From assembly GCA_030386875.1 (NCBI GenBank), contig CM059569.1, positions 43,687,842 to 43,751,841 on the forward strand: 64,000 bases of DNA. Direction: 5' to 3'. This stretch comes from Morinoia aosen (Eukaryota > Arthropoda > Malacostraca > Amphipoda > Talitridae). Within the stretch, counting starts at the first letter, position 1. Every line of letters starts with the position of its first letter. A program made the position numbers and the translations under genes. Positions 44,682 to 58,210 of the stretch are shown here, piece after piece. Below the pieces are notes generated by a model. It was not told the origin of the DNA, did no database searches, and saw only the letters and a list, made by a program, of their open reading frames with translations.

Positions 44682-44930
44682 AGAAGTGGTTCTTAACCTT
44701 TTTACCCCACGCTCCCCTTAAGAATTCTCAGGGGAAATTGTGTGCAGATGGACTGGTAAATAAGAGCTCACAACGAAGAATATCGTAAATAGGTCCTCAA
44801 ACATATTTAATGGTGAAAGTTCACTCTTTTGTCGAAAACATTAATGGGGGAAAAATCAGTCTTTACTGCGGGGGCTCACGTCACCCCCCCCCCCCCTCCG
44901 GGGGTGGTGCACCCAGGTTAAGAACTGCTG
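44682..44930 (+). mobile_element. hAT-type MITE K with duplicated left terminus
   Basis: AGTGGTTCTTAACC at the left (also at 44645) and GGTTAAGAACTGCTG at the right, a known style of hAT terminus. The interior has a run of 14 C followed by TCCGGGGGTGG near 44885-44905. No target duplication is visible. Confidence 0.75.
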
Positions 44931-45917
44931 CTTGAGATCGGTCCTAGCAGCTCACAATCTAAGATATGTAGGCCCTTTTTGCTTCGATGATACCTACTCA
45001 TCAGATAGCGAACTCTAGAATACTGGGCTTTCTTGCGATGCCTTCCCAGATCCTAGGGAACTCCCAGACGGCACTTTTGCTGTTTGTATATCACTTCCAT
45101 GTTAGCTGGTGAACTGCAAAAGTCAAGAGCTCTGAAATGAGAAGGTATTTTAAACATCTGCGCCCTGCAGCCAGTTACAGTCTCCCTCAAATATCAAATG
45201 CCAGCAAATGTCAACGTAATTCAACACTACTCATGGGTGCAATTTGTTCTGAAGACTCATGTAATTTTTGCGCCTTAGAGTAGGAACTTCTATTTTTGTG
45301 TTTCCGAGACGGTGGCTGCATGAAAAGCACCAAGTGGGTCGCTTCCACCCCTGCGTATTGGTGCTGTTACTACTAAAACAAATATAGTTTGCCCAACCGA
45401 GTCACGTGTTTATTTTCACCTTAGTCAGCTGACGCATGTAGCATTTGTTGAGAAATTTCTGTTACTATACTATTCAAATCATTTGTTATATAACCTTATA
45501 TTTGTTATGTAACCTCTCGACGGAAACTTCTGTTGCTAAACACTTCACACAGCTGCTTTGAAACCTCTCTGCTGAAATCAGCTTAAACGCGACGTAGAAT
45601 ACAAAATCTGGGGTCACTCTACAGTACTTCACTCAACTAGTATATATTATTTGAAATAAAATAATAATTCAAATGTTAAAATAATATTAATTAGTCTGAA
45701 AGTGTGCTAATTTTAAAGTGAATTTCTCATTGTGTTGTCTTAGTAAATTATTTTCTAAATATTTCACTCAATCTATCTCTAAATGATGGTCCGTATAATT
45801 CATTTGGACAAGAATAACAACCCTTGTAAAAATTTCAAATTTGTTAACGTTTGTGGGTTTTTGGCAAGGCCTGTGACACCAGAAAAGTTTTAGAGATCAA
45901 GTAATATAAACAATTTA
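44931..45917. other. Unique non-coding DNA
   Basis: No supported gene or repeat. Confidence 0.4.
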
Positions 45918-46955
45918 ACATTTTGACTACGACGTGAGCCACCGGTGGTCACCGATGGAGTTTTCATAATGCTGCTCACCGAGCAGTAGTCACAAACGCG
46001 ATTTTCTTAAATACTTGACAGAGGACACCGTCCCCTTACGAACCTTTTTCTTTATTATTGAACCTAGGGCAATGAAATTTGGTATACTGATAGGAAATGC
46101 AAATGAGAATCGATTATCTTCTATGAAAAAGTGCGATTTTCCTGAAAAGAAAATGGGAAATCAAAGAAAACGATCACTTAGGGGGGTTTTCAAAATGCTT
46201 CTTGTCGGACAGTTTTTGAGCTACAGTAACGATTTTGGTATCATTGGATGCGGAGAGACGTGGACATTCCAAAAACTCAAATGGTTTTCCCTAATTTTCC
46301 ATTTAAAAAAAAAGTAAAAAGTCATCTAAAAAATGTGGATTTATGACGTCATATTTTTTGAACATAAATTTATTGTGAAAAACTATTTAAGTTTTTGGAA
46401 ACCCTTGTTTTTCCGCATCCAATGATACTAAAATCATCACTGTAGCTCAAAAAATGTCGGAGAAGAAGCATTTTGAAACCCCAAGTCCATTGTTTACATT
46501 ATAAGCAAAACAAAGAAACATAAACAACTGTAATTAATTTTTTTTTAATTCTTGGTTCAGGTTAGACCCCTGAAATCATTATAGAGTAATACAGAGACAT
46601 AGGAGATGACATAGCAACGTCAAGCCGTGAAGAAAGTGCCATGGGGAAGGCGTAACATGATAAAATACCCCTTCCTCCTCCACTCCCCCCATTTTTTAAG
46701 CCCCCGTAGCGGGTGAACGAGTGAACGTACGAGTCTTATTTTTTGACAGGATGTACCTGACCTCCTGCACTTCCTATTGCAGCAGTAATCCCAATATCAC
46801 CCATGTCCTCATAATATGGGGTACGGTGTCCTTAACCGAAAGTAAATGAAGGCACAATCAAGTTAATGTGTGATATTTTCAATATTGCTTACTACGACTG
46901 ACTGCAAATTTGAGTTAAATATTAAACTTCACTTTTGCCTGCAGCAGTCAAAGTG
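45918..46955 (+). mobile_element. piggyBac-like MITE E, copy 3, split by a nested element
   Basis: The left part 45918-46014 (AACATTTTGACTACGACGTG, CCACCGGTGG) and the right part 46836-46955 (AATGAAGGCACAATC ... GCAGTCAAAGTGTTG) together equal the copies at 24359 and 27241. They are interrupted by 46022-46832. Confidence 0.78.
46022..46832. mobile_element. 811-bp non-autonomous TIR element with internal fold-back, nested in MITE E
   Basis: It has terminal AGGACACCGT and ACGGTGTCCT (13 of 14 bp paired if extended). Internally, 46181-46277 and 46390-46483 are inverted copies (GCTTCTTGTCGGACAG, GCATCCAATGATAC). A 100-codon frame at 46015-46317 runs through one arm and is not a recognisable protein. 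TTAA follows the right end but not the left. Confidence 0.72.
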
Positions 46956-46965
46956 TTGAAAAACT

Positions 46966-47150
46966 TATTAACCACAAGTGAAACAGCAATAGATTGTATC
47001 TCAAGTCTAGTACAATGAACGCATTTGAGTATAACAATTTAAGCACTTTATTAACCATAAGTGATACAGTAATATATAGATTGTATCTTAAGTCTAGTAT
47101 AATGGACACATTTGAGTATAGATACTTGTGGGGCCGAATAAGTTTTAGAG
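46966..47150 (-). repeat. Dispersed repeat I, two tandem partial copies (reverse)
   Basis: TTATTAACCAYAAGTGAWACAG, AGATTGTATCTYAAGTCTAGTA and CATTTGAGTATA (in parts) occur twice; the second copy ends in ACTTGTGGGGCCGAATAAG, as at 62138 and 18281. Confidence 0.78.
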
Positions 47151-47562
47151 TTTTCATACGTACATACGAACTAACGTGTGTACTGACGTCAAATGGAAGC
47201 TATCGTAGCGTTTGACACTTAGGTGGTATTTGAGAAATAAATAGCATTCTTTGCGAGTTGTTCTCGGCTGCTAAAAAGTTAGGGAGAAGTCTAAACCGTA
47301 AAGTTTGACCTACGAGATGTACGGAGCTGCTCACTTCGCACGGTGGGACCAAAACGACCCCAACTGAATTTGGAAGTGAAATAACTGTAGGCTTAATCCA
47401 TATATTTGAACATGGTTGTGTGACTTTTCCCAAATAACTGAAACTGGTTAACTTTTGTGTGATTTGTTACTTTAATAAAAAGGCTGGGGTCAATTTGACC
47501 CATCGGTGTAAGTTTGTTTGAAATATCCACGGGTAAAGACACGCATAACTCGCTCATTTGAC
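47151..47562. other. Unique non-coding DNA
   Basis: Nothing supported. Confidence 0.4.
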
Positions 47563-50226
47563 ACGACAATCTCGTATGAGAATCGGACTATATTTAGTGA
47601 GACAATCTCGCATGAGAAGCGTACGATATTTAGTGAGACAATCTCGTATGAGAATCGGACTATATTTAGTGAGACAATCTCGCATGAGAAGCGTACGATA
47701 TTTAGTGAGACAATCTCGCATGAGAAGCGTACGATATTTAGTGAGACAATCTCGTATGAAAAGCGTACGATATTTAGTGAGACAATCTCGCATGAGAAGC
47801 GTACGATATTTAGTGAGACAATCTCGCATGAGAAGCGTACGATATTTAGTGAGACAATCTCGTACGAGAAGCGTACGATATTTAGTGAGACAATCTCTCA
47901 TGAGAAGCGTACGATATTTAGTGAGACAATCTCGCATGAGAAGCGTACGATGTTTAGTGAGACAATCTCGCATGCGAAGCGTACGATATTTAGTGAGACA
48001 ATCTCGCATGAGAAGCGTACGATATTTAGTGAGACAATCTCGCATGAGAAGCGTACGATATTTAGTGAGACAATCTCGCATGAGAAGCGTACGATATTTA
48101 GTGAGACAATCTCGTATGAGAAGCGTACGATATTTAGTGAGACAATCTCGCATGAGAAGCGTACGATATTTAGTGAGACAATCTCGCATGAGAAGCATAC
48201 GATATTTAGAGAGACAATCTAGTACGAGAAGCGTACGATATTTAGTGAGACAATCTCTCATGAGAAGCGTACGATATTTAGTGAGACAATCTCGCATGAG
48301 AAGCGTACGATATTTAGTGAGACAATCTCGCATGAGAAGCGTACGATATTTAGTGAGACAATCTCGCATGAGAAGCGTACGATATTTAGTGAGACAATCT
48401 CGTACGAGAAGCGTACGATATTTAGTGAGACAATCTCGCATGAGAAGCGTACGATATTTAGTGAGTCAATCTCGCATGAGAAGCGTACGATATTTAGTGA
48501 GACAATCTCGCATGAGAAGCGTACGATATTTAGTGAGACAATCTCGCATGAGAAGCGAACGATATTTAGTGAGACAATCTCGCATGAGAAGCGTACGATA
48601 TTTAGTGAGACAATCTCGCATGAGAAGCGTACGATATTTAGTGAGACAATCTCGCATGAGAAGCGTACGATATTTAGTGAGACAATCTCGCATGAGAAGC
48701 GTACGATATTTAGTGAGACCATCTCGTACGAGAAGCGTACGATATTTAGTGAGACAATCTCGCATGAGAAGCGTACGATATTTAGTGAGACAATCTCGCA
48801 TGAGAAGCGTACGATATTTAGTGAGACAATCTCGCATGAGAAGCGTACGATATTTAGTGAGACAATCTCGTACGAGAAGCGTACGATATTTAGTGAGACA
48901 ATCTCGCATGAGAAGCGTACGATATTTAGTGAGACAATCTCGCATGAGAAGCGTACGATATTTAGCGAGACAATCTCGCATGAGAAGCGTACGATATTTA
49001 GTGAGACAATCTCGCATGAGAAGCGTACGATATTTAGTGAGACAATCTCGCATGAGAAGCGAACGATATTTAGTGAGACAATCTCGCATGAGAAGCGTAC
49101 GATATTTAGCGAGACAATCTCGCATGAGAAGCGTACGATATTTAGTGAGACAATCTCGCATGAGAAGCGTACGATATTTAGTGAGACAATCTCGCATGAG
49201 AAGCGTACGATATTTAGTGAGACAATCTCGCATGAGAAGCGTACGATATTTAGTGAGACAATCTCGCATGAGAAGCGTACGATATTTAGTGAAACAATCT
49301 CGCATGAGAAGTGTACGATATTTAGTGAGACAATCTCGCATGAGAAGCGTACGATATTTAGTGAGACTATCTCGCATGAGAAGCGTACGATATTTAGTGA
49401 GACAATCTCGCATGAGAAGCGTACGATATTTAGTGAGACAATCTCGCATGAGAAGCGTACGATATTTAGTGAGACAATCTCGTATGAGAAGCGTACGATA
49501 TTTAGTGAGACAATCTCGCATGAGAAGCGTACGATATTTAGTGAGACAATCTCGCATGAGAAGCGTACGATATTTAGAGAGACAATCTAGTACGAGAAGC
49601 GTACGATATTTAGTGAGACAATCTCTCATGAGAAGCGTACGATATTTAGTGAGACAATCTCGCATGAGAAGCGTACGATATTTAGTGAGACAATCTCGTA
49701 CGAGAAGCGTACGATATTTAGTGAGACAATCTCGCATGAGAAGCGTACGATATTTAGTGAGTCAATCTCGCATGAGAAGCGTACGATATTTAGTGAGACA
49801 ATCTCGCATGAGAAGCGTACGATATTTAGTGAGACAATCTCGCATGAGAAGCGAACGATATTTAGTGAGACAATCTCGCATGAGAAGCGTGCGATATTTA
49901 GTGAGACAATCTCGCATGAGAAGCGTACGATATTTAGTGAGACAATCTCGCATGAGAAGCGTACGATATTTAGTGAGACAATCTCGCATGAGAAGCGTAC
50001 GATATTTAGTGAGACAATCTCGCATGAGAAGCGTACGATATTTAGTGAAACAATCTCGCATGAGAAGCGTACGATATTTAGTGAGACAATCTCGTTCGAG
50101 AAGCGTACGATATTTAGTGAGACAATCTCGCATGAGAAGCGTACGATATTTAGTGAAACAATCTCGCATGAGAAGCGTACGATATTTAGTGAGACAATCT
50201 CGCATGAGAAGCGTACGATATTTAGT
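47563..50226. repeat. 36-bp satellite array (~74 copies) with internal segmental duplication
   Basis: The unit is GAGACAATCTCGCATGAG followed by AAGCGTACGATATTTAGT. Copies are nearly identical with sporadic variants. Because 36 is divisible by 3, several frames stay open, including an 890-codon plus frame; these are artefacts unless transcription is shown. Rare variants recur in the same order about 1.3 kb apart (see findings). Confidence 0.98.
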
Positions 50227-50281
50227 ATGACTAACGCGCATCATGACGCCTTCTGTGGAACAAAGAGTGGGTGTTTTGTGG

Positions 50282-50420
50282 GCTGCTGAGTGAGTGTTCG
50301 GAGGAGGTGTGAGGGAGTGTGGGGACAGCAGAGTCTTTGGAGTGTGGGGACAGCGGAGTGTTTGGTGTGAGGGAGTGTGGGTTCAGCGGAGTGTCTGGAT
50401 TAGGAGTAGTGAGGGAGTGT
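50282..50420. repeat. Degenerate GTGTGGGGACAGCGGAGTGT repeat
   Basis: Three to four imperfect ~35-40-bp copies. Confidence 0.75.
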
Positions 50421-51410
50421 GTACTTCAGATGTATCAAGTTGAATGATGTTTGACAAACCAGCCTGTAAGAGGTAGGTGATGAATGCAGCGAAAGTGATG
50501 AAGTTTAGAAAATCAGAGGGCGATCGACCCATGTGTGAAGGCTGTAAACTCTTCATTAATATAGCAATGAGCGTGACATGAATTGAACAGTGAGTCTTTT
50601 TTTAGACGTTTTAGCTCAAATTCACGACTCTTTTTTTTTCAATGTTTAGCAGTAGAAATTGTAAAAGAAATTAGACCATATCTTACCACCTGACCATTTC
50701 TGAATATATAAGGAACTTTAGTAACCATTTATGACAAACTTCGCACGTGATCATTTCAAGTTCGGTGAATCTATGCCATTTGGTTCATTTGTCAAGGTTA
50801 TTAAAATGTGAGTGACGGACGTACAAACTTGACTCAGCCGCCACATTGTGTCCCCTTTAGAGACAGCGCAAAAGCGTCAACGTGTCTCTCTGTTCAGCAG
50901 CTCTGCAGCGGTGAAGTTCGCTTAATCAAACAACTCCAGCAAATAATTGCACATACTTGCACGTGCTCCGCATGTAAAGCCGCGCTTTTGAGAGAGGGGG
51001 AGCTGGTGATCTCATTCATCATTTCAAATACGGAGAACTTATCTGAACGGAAGCCTTGTAAGGAATGATAGTATCGAACTTATTGAGTCCTCCTCGCTGG
51101 CCCGCAGAAGGTGAGCGTCGAGCTTCGTCCCTTGTCTTCTAGGAAACCAACATAATCTTTTCCTATCCATTGTGATCTCATTTACACGGAGAGTTAACTG
51201 CAAAATATATAATTTATATGAGAAGGATAATCTATGTCTGGCACAGTCCCGTGGGCAGGCTGAACAAAAGAACCAAATATGGCAGCCATTCAAACCTCAC
51301 TCCCAAAGCGCGCGCACTTCTCAGAACAATCAAACGCTCCTCGGTTTTTTCAAGTTTATTGTACGGATGGATCATTTATGTAAAAAATCCAATGAGGGAA
51401 GCAATTAAAA
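50421..51410. other. Unique non-coding DNA
   Basis: Short frames only. Confidence 0.4.
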
Positions 51411-51782
51411 TTGGACATGAGACTAGCCCTGGATATCGAATGTGCTGCTGTGTCATGTGGCCGTTGTCTAAAGTATCGAGGGCCAAAAATGGTAGGTCGC
51501 TCAGACCTGCCCTTCCAGGAAACACACACTCTGCAAGGCTGGAACTGGAACACTGCGCACGGATCATGCGCCGGTGAAAGTCAGATGACGGCTTGTGTTT
51601 CGAAGGAAAACCAGCTCATCATCTTTACCTTTAAAGCCTATTTGCCGTGGAGAGACAAGAGCACTACGCAAAGAAAGACTTTCTTCGCCCAGCGGGACAG
51701 GCCGTTATATGATTTGCGGGGCTGGAAAAGTTTCGAAAAGTTTTTTGAACGTCTGGCCTGTGGCGGTCAAATCCAGCCTTAA
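51411..51782 (+). CDS. Unassigned open reading frame (123 codons, doubtful)
   Basis: It is among the longest non-repeat frames in the window. It has a Cys/Trp-containing N-terminal part (SCGRCLKYRG ... GWNWNTAHGSCAG) and a Lys/Phe-rich end. No domain, signal peptide or splice support is recognised. It may be chance in a locally GC-richer stretch. Confidence 0.15.
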   Translation: MDMRLALDIECAAVSCGRCLKYRGPKMVGRSDLPFQETHTLQGWNWNTAHGSCAGESQMTACVSKENQLIIFTFKAYLPWRDKSTTQRKTFFAQRDRPLYDLRGWKSFEKFFERLACGGQIQP

Positions 51783-52004
51783 ACAGCGGCCACGCTTGTC
51801 GCTGCGTTCGTTCAGATAAGACGTCAGGTCTCTTGAAGATCTCGCGCTCAGCTCCCTCTTTTGGGCGGCTCATTTCCATACATCAGGTCCACATTTCCAT
51901 ACATCAGGTCCATTATCTCGAGCAAATTTGTGCCAAACAAAACAGCGCTGGGCTTAACGCCGGCACAAGTTTGTGTTAATCCGTCCTAGGATTGACAGCC
52001 GCTG

Positions 52005-52085
52005 GGCACTGTGGGCAGCCGCTGGGCAGCCGCTGGGCAGCCGCTGGGCAGCCACTGGGCAGCCGCTGGGCAGCCGCTGGGCATG
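52005..52085. repeat. 11-bp CAGCCGCTGGG repeat
   Basis: About seven copies, one with CAGCCACTGGG. Confidence 0.95.
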
Positions 52086-52435
52086 TATGGGGACTACTAG
52101 ACAAATAATTTGTTTCCCCGACGTTTCCCCAATGTAGAAGATATAGAATTAAGTCAACACTAAATTATGTATGAACCTGCCTCGTACGTGATTCTTATAC
52201 ACGAAAGGAATCCTATTCATGCGTCATGATCACTCCGTATGCTTAATGAATAAAACACACGCGGAAATCATGTGAAATTTATTTCAACGTCAACTTTAAT
52301 GCTACGCGAATTCTGCTTACATTAAATGAATGCGCCGTACGACATCTTCGTGCTCTGCACCTTCTACTTTCTTCGCTGTCGGAAAAAAATATTTTTAGGA
52401 ACTCGTTTGAATAAATTCTATGCTTGCCAGCCTAA

Positions 52436-55400
52436 AGGTGATTGGTAGAATACAACCTTAAGGTGATTGTTAAAATACAACCTAAAGGTGATTGAGTAAA
52501 ATTCAACCTAAAGGTGATTGTTAAAATACAACCTTAAGGTGATTGTTAAAATACAACCTAAAGGTGATTGAGTAAAATTCAACCTAAAGGTGATTGTTAA
52601 AATACAACCTTAAGGTGATTGTTAAAATACAACCTATAGGTGATTATTAAAATACAACCTAAAGGTGATTTTTAAAATACAACCTAAAGGTGATTGTTAA
52701 AATACAACCTAAAGGTGATTGTTAAAATACAACCTAAAGGTGATTGTTAAAATACAACCTAAAGGTGATTGTTAAAATTCAACCTAAAGGTGATTGTTAA
52801 AATACGTCAACCTAAAGGTGATTGTTAAAATACAACCTAAAGGTGATTGTTAAAATACAACCTAAAGGTGATTGTTAAAATACAACCTAAAGGTGATTGT
52901 TAAAATACAATCTAAAGGTGATTGTTAAAATACAACCTAAAGGTGATTGTTAAAATACAACCTAAAGGTGATTGTTAAAATACAATCTAAAGGTGATTGT
53001 TAAAATACAACCTAAAGGTGAATGTTAAAATACGTCAACCTAAAGGTGATTGTTAAAATACAATCTAAAGGTGATTGTTAAAATACAACCTAAAGGTGAT
53101 TGTTAAAATACAATATAAAGGTGATTTTTAAAATACAACCTAAAGGTGATTGTTAAAATACAACCTAAAGGTGATTGTTAAAATACAATCTAAAGGTGAT
53201 CGTTAAAATACAACCTAAAGGTGATTGTTAAAATACGTCAACGTAAAGGTGATTGTTAAAATACAATCTAAAGGGGATTGTTAAAATACAACCTAAAGGT
53301 GATTGTTGAAATACAATCTAAAGGTGATTGTTAAAATACAACCTAAAGGTGATTTTTAAAATACAACCTAAAGGTGATTGTTAAAATACAATCTAAAGGT
53401 GATTGTTAAAATATAACCTAAAGGTGATTGTTAAAATACAACCTAATGGTGATTGTTAAAATACAACCTAAAGGTGATTGTTAAAATACGTCAACCTAAA
53501 GGTGATTGTTAAAATACAATCTAAAGGTGATTGTTAAAATACAACCTAAAGGTGATTGTTGAAATACAACCTAAAGGTGATTGTTAATATACAACCTAAA
53601 GGTGATTGTTAAAATACAACCTAAAGGTGATTGTTAAAATACAACCTAATGGTGATTGTTAAAATACAACCTAAAGGTGATTGTTAAAATACGTCAACCT
53701 AAAGGTGATTGTTAAAATACAACCTAAAGGTGATTGTTAAAATAAGTCAACCTAAAGGTGATTGTTAAAATACAATCTAAAGGTGATTGTTAAAATACAA
53801 CCTAAAGGTGATTGTTAAAATACAACCTAAAGGTGATTGTTAAAATACAACCTAAAGGTGATTGTTAAAATACAACCTAAAGGTGATTGTTAAAATACAA
53901 CCTAAAGGTGATTGTTAAAATACAACCTAATGGTGATTGTTAAAATACAACCTAAAGGTGATTGTTAAAATACGTCAAACTAAAGGTGATTGTTAAAATA
54001 CAATCTAAAGGTGATTGTTAAAATACAACCTAAAGGTGATTGTTAAAATACAACCTAAAGGTGATTGTTAAAATACAACCTAAAGGTGATTGTTAAAATA
54101 CAACCTAAAGGTGATTGTTAAAATACAACCTAAAGGTGATTGTTGAAATACGTCAACCTAAAGGTGTTTGTTAAAATACAACCTAAAGGTGATTGTTAAA
54201 ATACAACCTAAAGGTGATTGCTAAAATACAACCTAAAGGTGATTGTTAAAATACAACCTAAAGGTGATTGTTAAAATACAACCCAAAGGTGATTGTTAAA
54301 ATACAACCCAAAGGTGATTGTTAAAATACGTCAACCTAAAGGTGATTGTTAAAATACAATCTAAAGGTGATTGTTAAAATACAACCTAAAGGTGATTGTT
54401 AAAATACAACCTAAAGGTGATTGTTAAAATACGTCAACCTAAAGGTGATTGTTAAAATACAACCTAAAGGTGATTGTTAAAATACGTCAACCTAAAGGTG
54501 ATTGTTAAAATACAATCTAAAGGTGATTGTTAAAATACAACCTAAAGGTGATTGTTAAAATACAACCTAAAGGTGATTGTTAAAATACAACCTAAAGGTG
54601 ATTGTTAAAATACAACCTAAAGGTGATTGTTAAAATACAACCTAAAGGTGATTGTTAAAATACGTCAACCTAAAGGTGATTGTTAAAATACAATCTAAAG
54701 GTGATTGTTAAAATACAACCTAAAGGTGATTGTTAAAATACAACCTAAAGGTGATTGTTAAAATACAACCCAAAGGTGATTGTTAAAATACAACCCAAAG
54801 GTGATTGTTAAAATACGTCAACCTAAAGGTGATTGTTAAAATACGTCAACCTAAAGGTGATTGTTAAAATACAATCTAAAGGTGATTGTTAAAATACAAC
54901 CTAAAGGTGATTGTTAAAATACAACCCAAAGGTGATTGTTAAAATACAACCCAAAGGTGATTGTTAAAATACGTCAACCTAAAGGTGATTGTTAAAATAC
55001 AACCTAAAGGTGATTGCTAAAATACAACCTAAAGGTGATTGTTAAAATACAACCTAAAGGTGATTTTTAAAATACAACCCAAAGGTGATTGTTAAAATAC
55101 AACCCAAAGGTGATTGTTAAAATACGTCAACCTAAAGGTGATTGTTAAAATACAATCTAAAGGTGATTGTTAAAATACAACCTAAAGGTGATTGTTAAAA
55201 TACAACCTAAAGGTGATTGTTAAAATACGTCAACCTAAAGGTGATTGTTAAAATACAACCTAAAGGTGATTGTTAAAATACGTCAACCTAAAGGTGATTG
55301 TTAAAATACAATCTAAAGGTGATTGTTAAAATACAACCTAAAGGTGATTGTTAAAATACAACCTAAAGGTGATTGTTAAAATACAACCTAAAGGTGATTG

Positions 55401-58210
55401 TTAAAATACAACCTAAAGGTGATTGTTAAAATACGTCAACCTAAAGGTGATTGTTAAAATACAATCTAAAGGTGATTGTTAAAATACAACCTAAAGGTGA
55501 TTGTTAAAATACAACCTAAAGGTGATTGTTAAAATACAACCCAAAGGTGATTGTTAAAATACAACCCAAAGGTGATTGTTAAAATACGTCAACCTAAAGG
55601 TGATTGTTAAAATACGTCAACCTAAAGGTGATTGTTAAAATACAATCTAAAGGTGATTGTTAAAATACAACCTAAAGGTGATTGTTAAAATACAACCCAA
55701 AGGTGATTGTTAAAATACAACCCAAAGGTGATTGTTAAAATACGTCAACCTAAAGGTGATTGTTAAAATACAACCTAATGGTGATTGTTAAAATACAACC
55801 TAAAGGTGATTGTTAAAATACGTCAACCTAAAGGTGATTGTTAAAATACAACCTAAAGGTGATTGTTAAAATACGTCAACCTAAAGGTGATTGTTAAAAT
55901 ACAATCTAAAGGTGATTGTTAAAATACAACCTAAAGGTGATTGTTAAAATACAACCTAAAGGTGATTGTTAAAATACAACCTAAAGGTGATTGTTAAAAT
56001 ACAACCTAAAGGTGATTGTTAAAATACAACCTAAAGGTGATTGTTAAAATACAACCTAATGGTGATTGTTAAAATACAACCTAAAGGTGATTGTTAAAAT
56101 ACGTCAACCTAAAGGTGATTGTTAAAATACAATCTAAAGGTGATTGTTAAAATAGAACCTAAAGGTGATTGTTAAAATACAACCTAAAGGTGATTGTTAA
56201 AATACAACCTAAAGGTGATTGTTAAAATACAACCTAAAGGTGATTGTTAAAATACGTCAACCTAAAGGTGATTGTTAAAATACAACCTAAAGGTGATTGT
56301 TAAAATACGTCAACCTAAAGGTGATTGTTAAAATACAATCTAAAGGTGATTGTTAAAATACAACCTAAAGGTGATTGTAAAAATACGTCAACCTAAAGGT
56401 GATTGTTAAAATACAATCTAAAGGTGATTGTTAAATACAACCTAAAGGTGATTGTTAAAATACAACCTAAAGGTGATTGTTAAAATACAACCTAAAGGTG
56501 ATTGTTAAAATACAACCTAAAGGTGATTGTTAAAATACGTCAACCTGAAGGTGATTGTTAAAATACAACCTAAAGGTGATTGTTAAAATACGTCAACCTA
56601 AAGGTGATTGTTAAAATACAATCTAAAGGTGATTGTTAAAATACAACCTAAAGGTGATTGTTAAAATACAACCTAAAGGTGATTGTTAAAATACAACCTA
56701 AAGGTGATTGTTAAAATACAACCTAAAGGTGATTGTTAAAATACAACCTAAAGGTGATTGTTAAAATACAACCTAATGGTGATTGTTAAAATACAACCTA
56801 AAGGTGATTGTTAAAATACGTCAACCTAAAGGTGATTGTTAAAATACAATCTAAAGGTGATTGTTAAAATACAACCTAAAGGTGATTGTTAAAATACAAC
56901 CTAAAGGTGATTGTTAAAATACAACCTAAAGGTGATTGTTAAAATACAACCTAAAGGTGATTGTTAAAATACAACCTAATGGTGATTGTTAAAATACAAC
57001 CTAAAGGTGATTGTTAAAATACGTCAACCTAAAGGTGATTGTTAAAATACAATCTAAAGGTGATTGTTAAAATACAACCTAAAGGTGATTGTTAAAATAC
57101 AACCTAAAGGTGATTGTTAAAATACAACCTAAAGGTGATTGTTGAAATACGTCAACCTAAAGGTGATTGTTAAAATACAACCTAATGGTGATTGTTAAAA
57201 TACAACCTAAAGGTGATTGTTAAAATACGTCAACCTAAAGGTGATTGTTAAAATACAATCTAAAGGTGATTGTTAAAATACAACCTAAAGGTGATTGTTA
57301 AAATACAACCTAAAGGTGATTGTTAAAATACAACCTAATGGTGATTGTTAAAATACAACCTAAAGGTGATTGTTAAAATACGTCAACCTAAAGGTGATTG
57401 TTAAAATACAATCTAAAGGTGATTGTTAAAATACAACCTAAAGGTGATTGTTAAAATACAACCTAAAGGTGATTGTTAAAATACAACCTAAAGGTGATTG
57501 TTAAAATACAACCTAAAGGTGATTGTTAAAATACAACCTAATGGTGATTGTTAAAATACAACCTAAAGGTGATTGTTAAAATACGTCAACCTAAAGGTGA
57601 TTGTTAAAATACAATCTAAAGGTGATTGTTAAAATACAACCTAAAGGTGATTGTTAAAATACAACCTAAAGGTGATTGTTAAAATACAACCTAAAGGTGA
57701 TTGTTGAAATACGTCAACCTAAAGGTGTTTGTTAAAATACAACCTAAAGGTGATTGTTGAAATACGTCAACCTAAAGGTGATTGTTAAAATACAACCTAA
57801 AGGTGATTGTTAAAATACAACCTAAAGGTGATTGTTAAAATACGTCAACCTAAAGGTGATTGTTAAAATACAATCTAAAGGTGATTGTTAAAATACAACC
57901 TAAAGGTGATTGTTAAAATACAACCTAAAGGTGATTGTTAAAATACAACCTAAAGGTGATTGTTGAAATACGTCAACCTAAAGGTGTTTGTTAAAATACA
58001 ACCTAGAGGTGATTGTTAAAATACAACCTAAAGGTGATTGTTGAAATACGTCAACCTAAAGGTGATTGTTAAAATACAACCTAAAGGTGATTGTTAAAAT
58101 ACAACCTAAAGGTGATTGTTAAAATACAACCTAAAGGTGATTGTTCAAATACGTCAACCTAAAGATAATCATTGAAATACGTCAACCTAAAGATAATTAT
58201 TGAAATAATT
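52436..58210. repeat. 25-bp satellite array, ~5.8 kb, with 28-bp variant units and higher-order repeats
   Basis: This is the largest array here, about 225 copies. The main unit is AACCTAAAGGTGATTGTTAA plus AATAC. A 28-bp variant adds GTC (ACGTCAACC). The 28-bp unit is usually followed by an AATCTAAAGG unit, then a run of standard units, forming blocks. Within 54.3-55.7 kb a ~0.8-kb block is repeated. The right edge decays into AAAGATAATYATTGAAATA units. Confidence 0.98.

Noticed and set aside
47558..50230. 890-codon open frame on the plus strand (RQSRMRSVRYLV repeats)
   Set aside because: The 36-bp unit is stop-free in several frames on both strands and divisible by 3; length alone is no evidence of a protein.
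52436..58210. CRISPR-like array
   Set aside because: Direct repeats without unique spacers, in a eukaryotic context; a satellite.
52436..58210. Interstitial telomeric repeat, because units contain CCTAA
   Set aside because: CCTAA occurs once per 25-bp unit, not as tandem (CCTAA)n.
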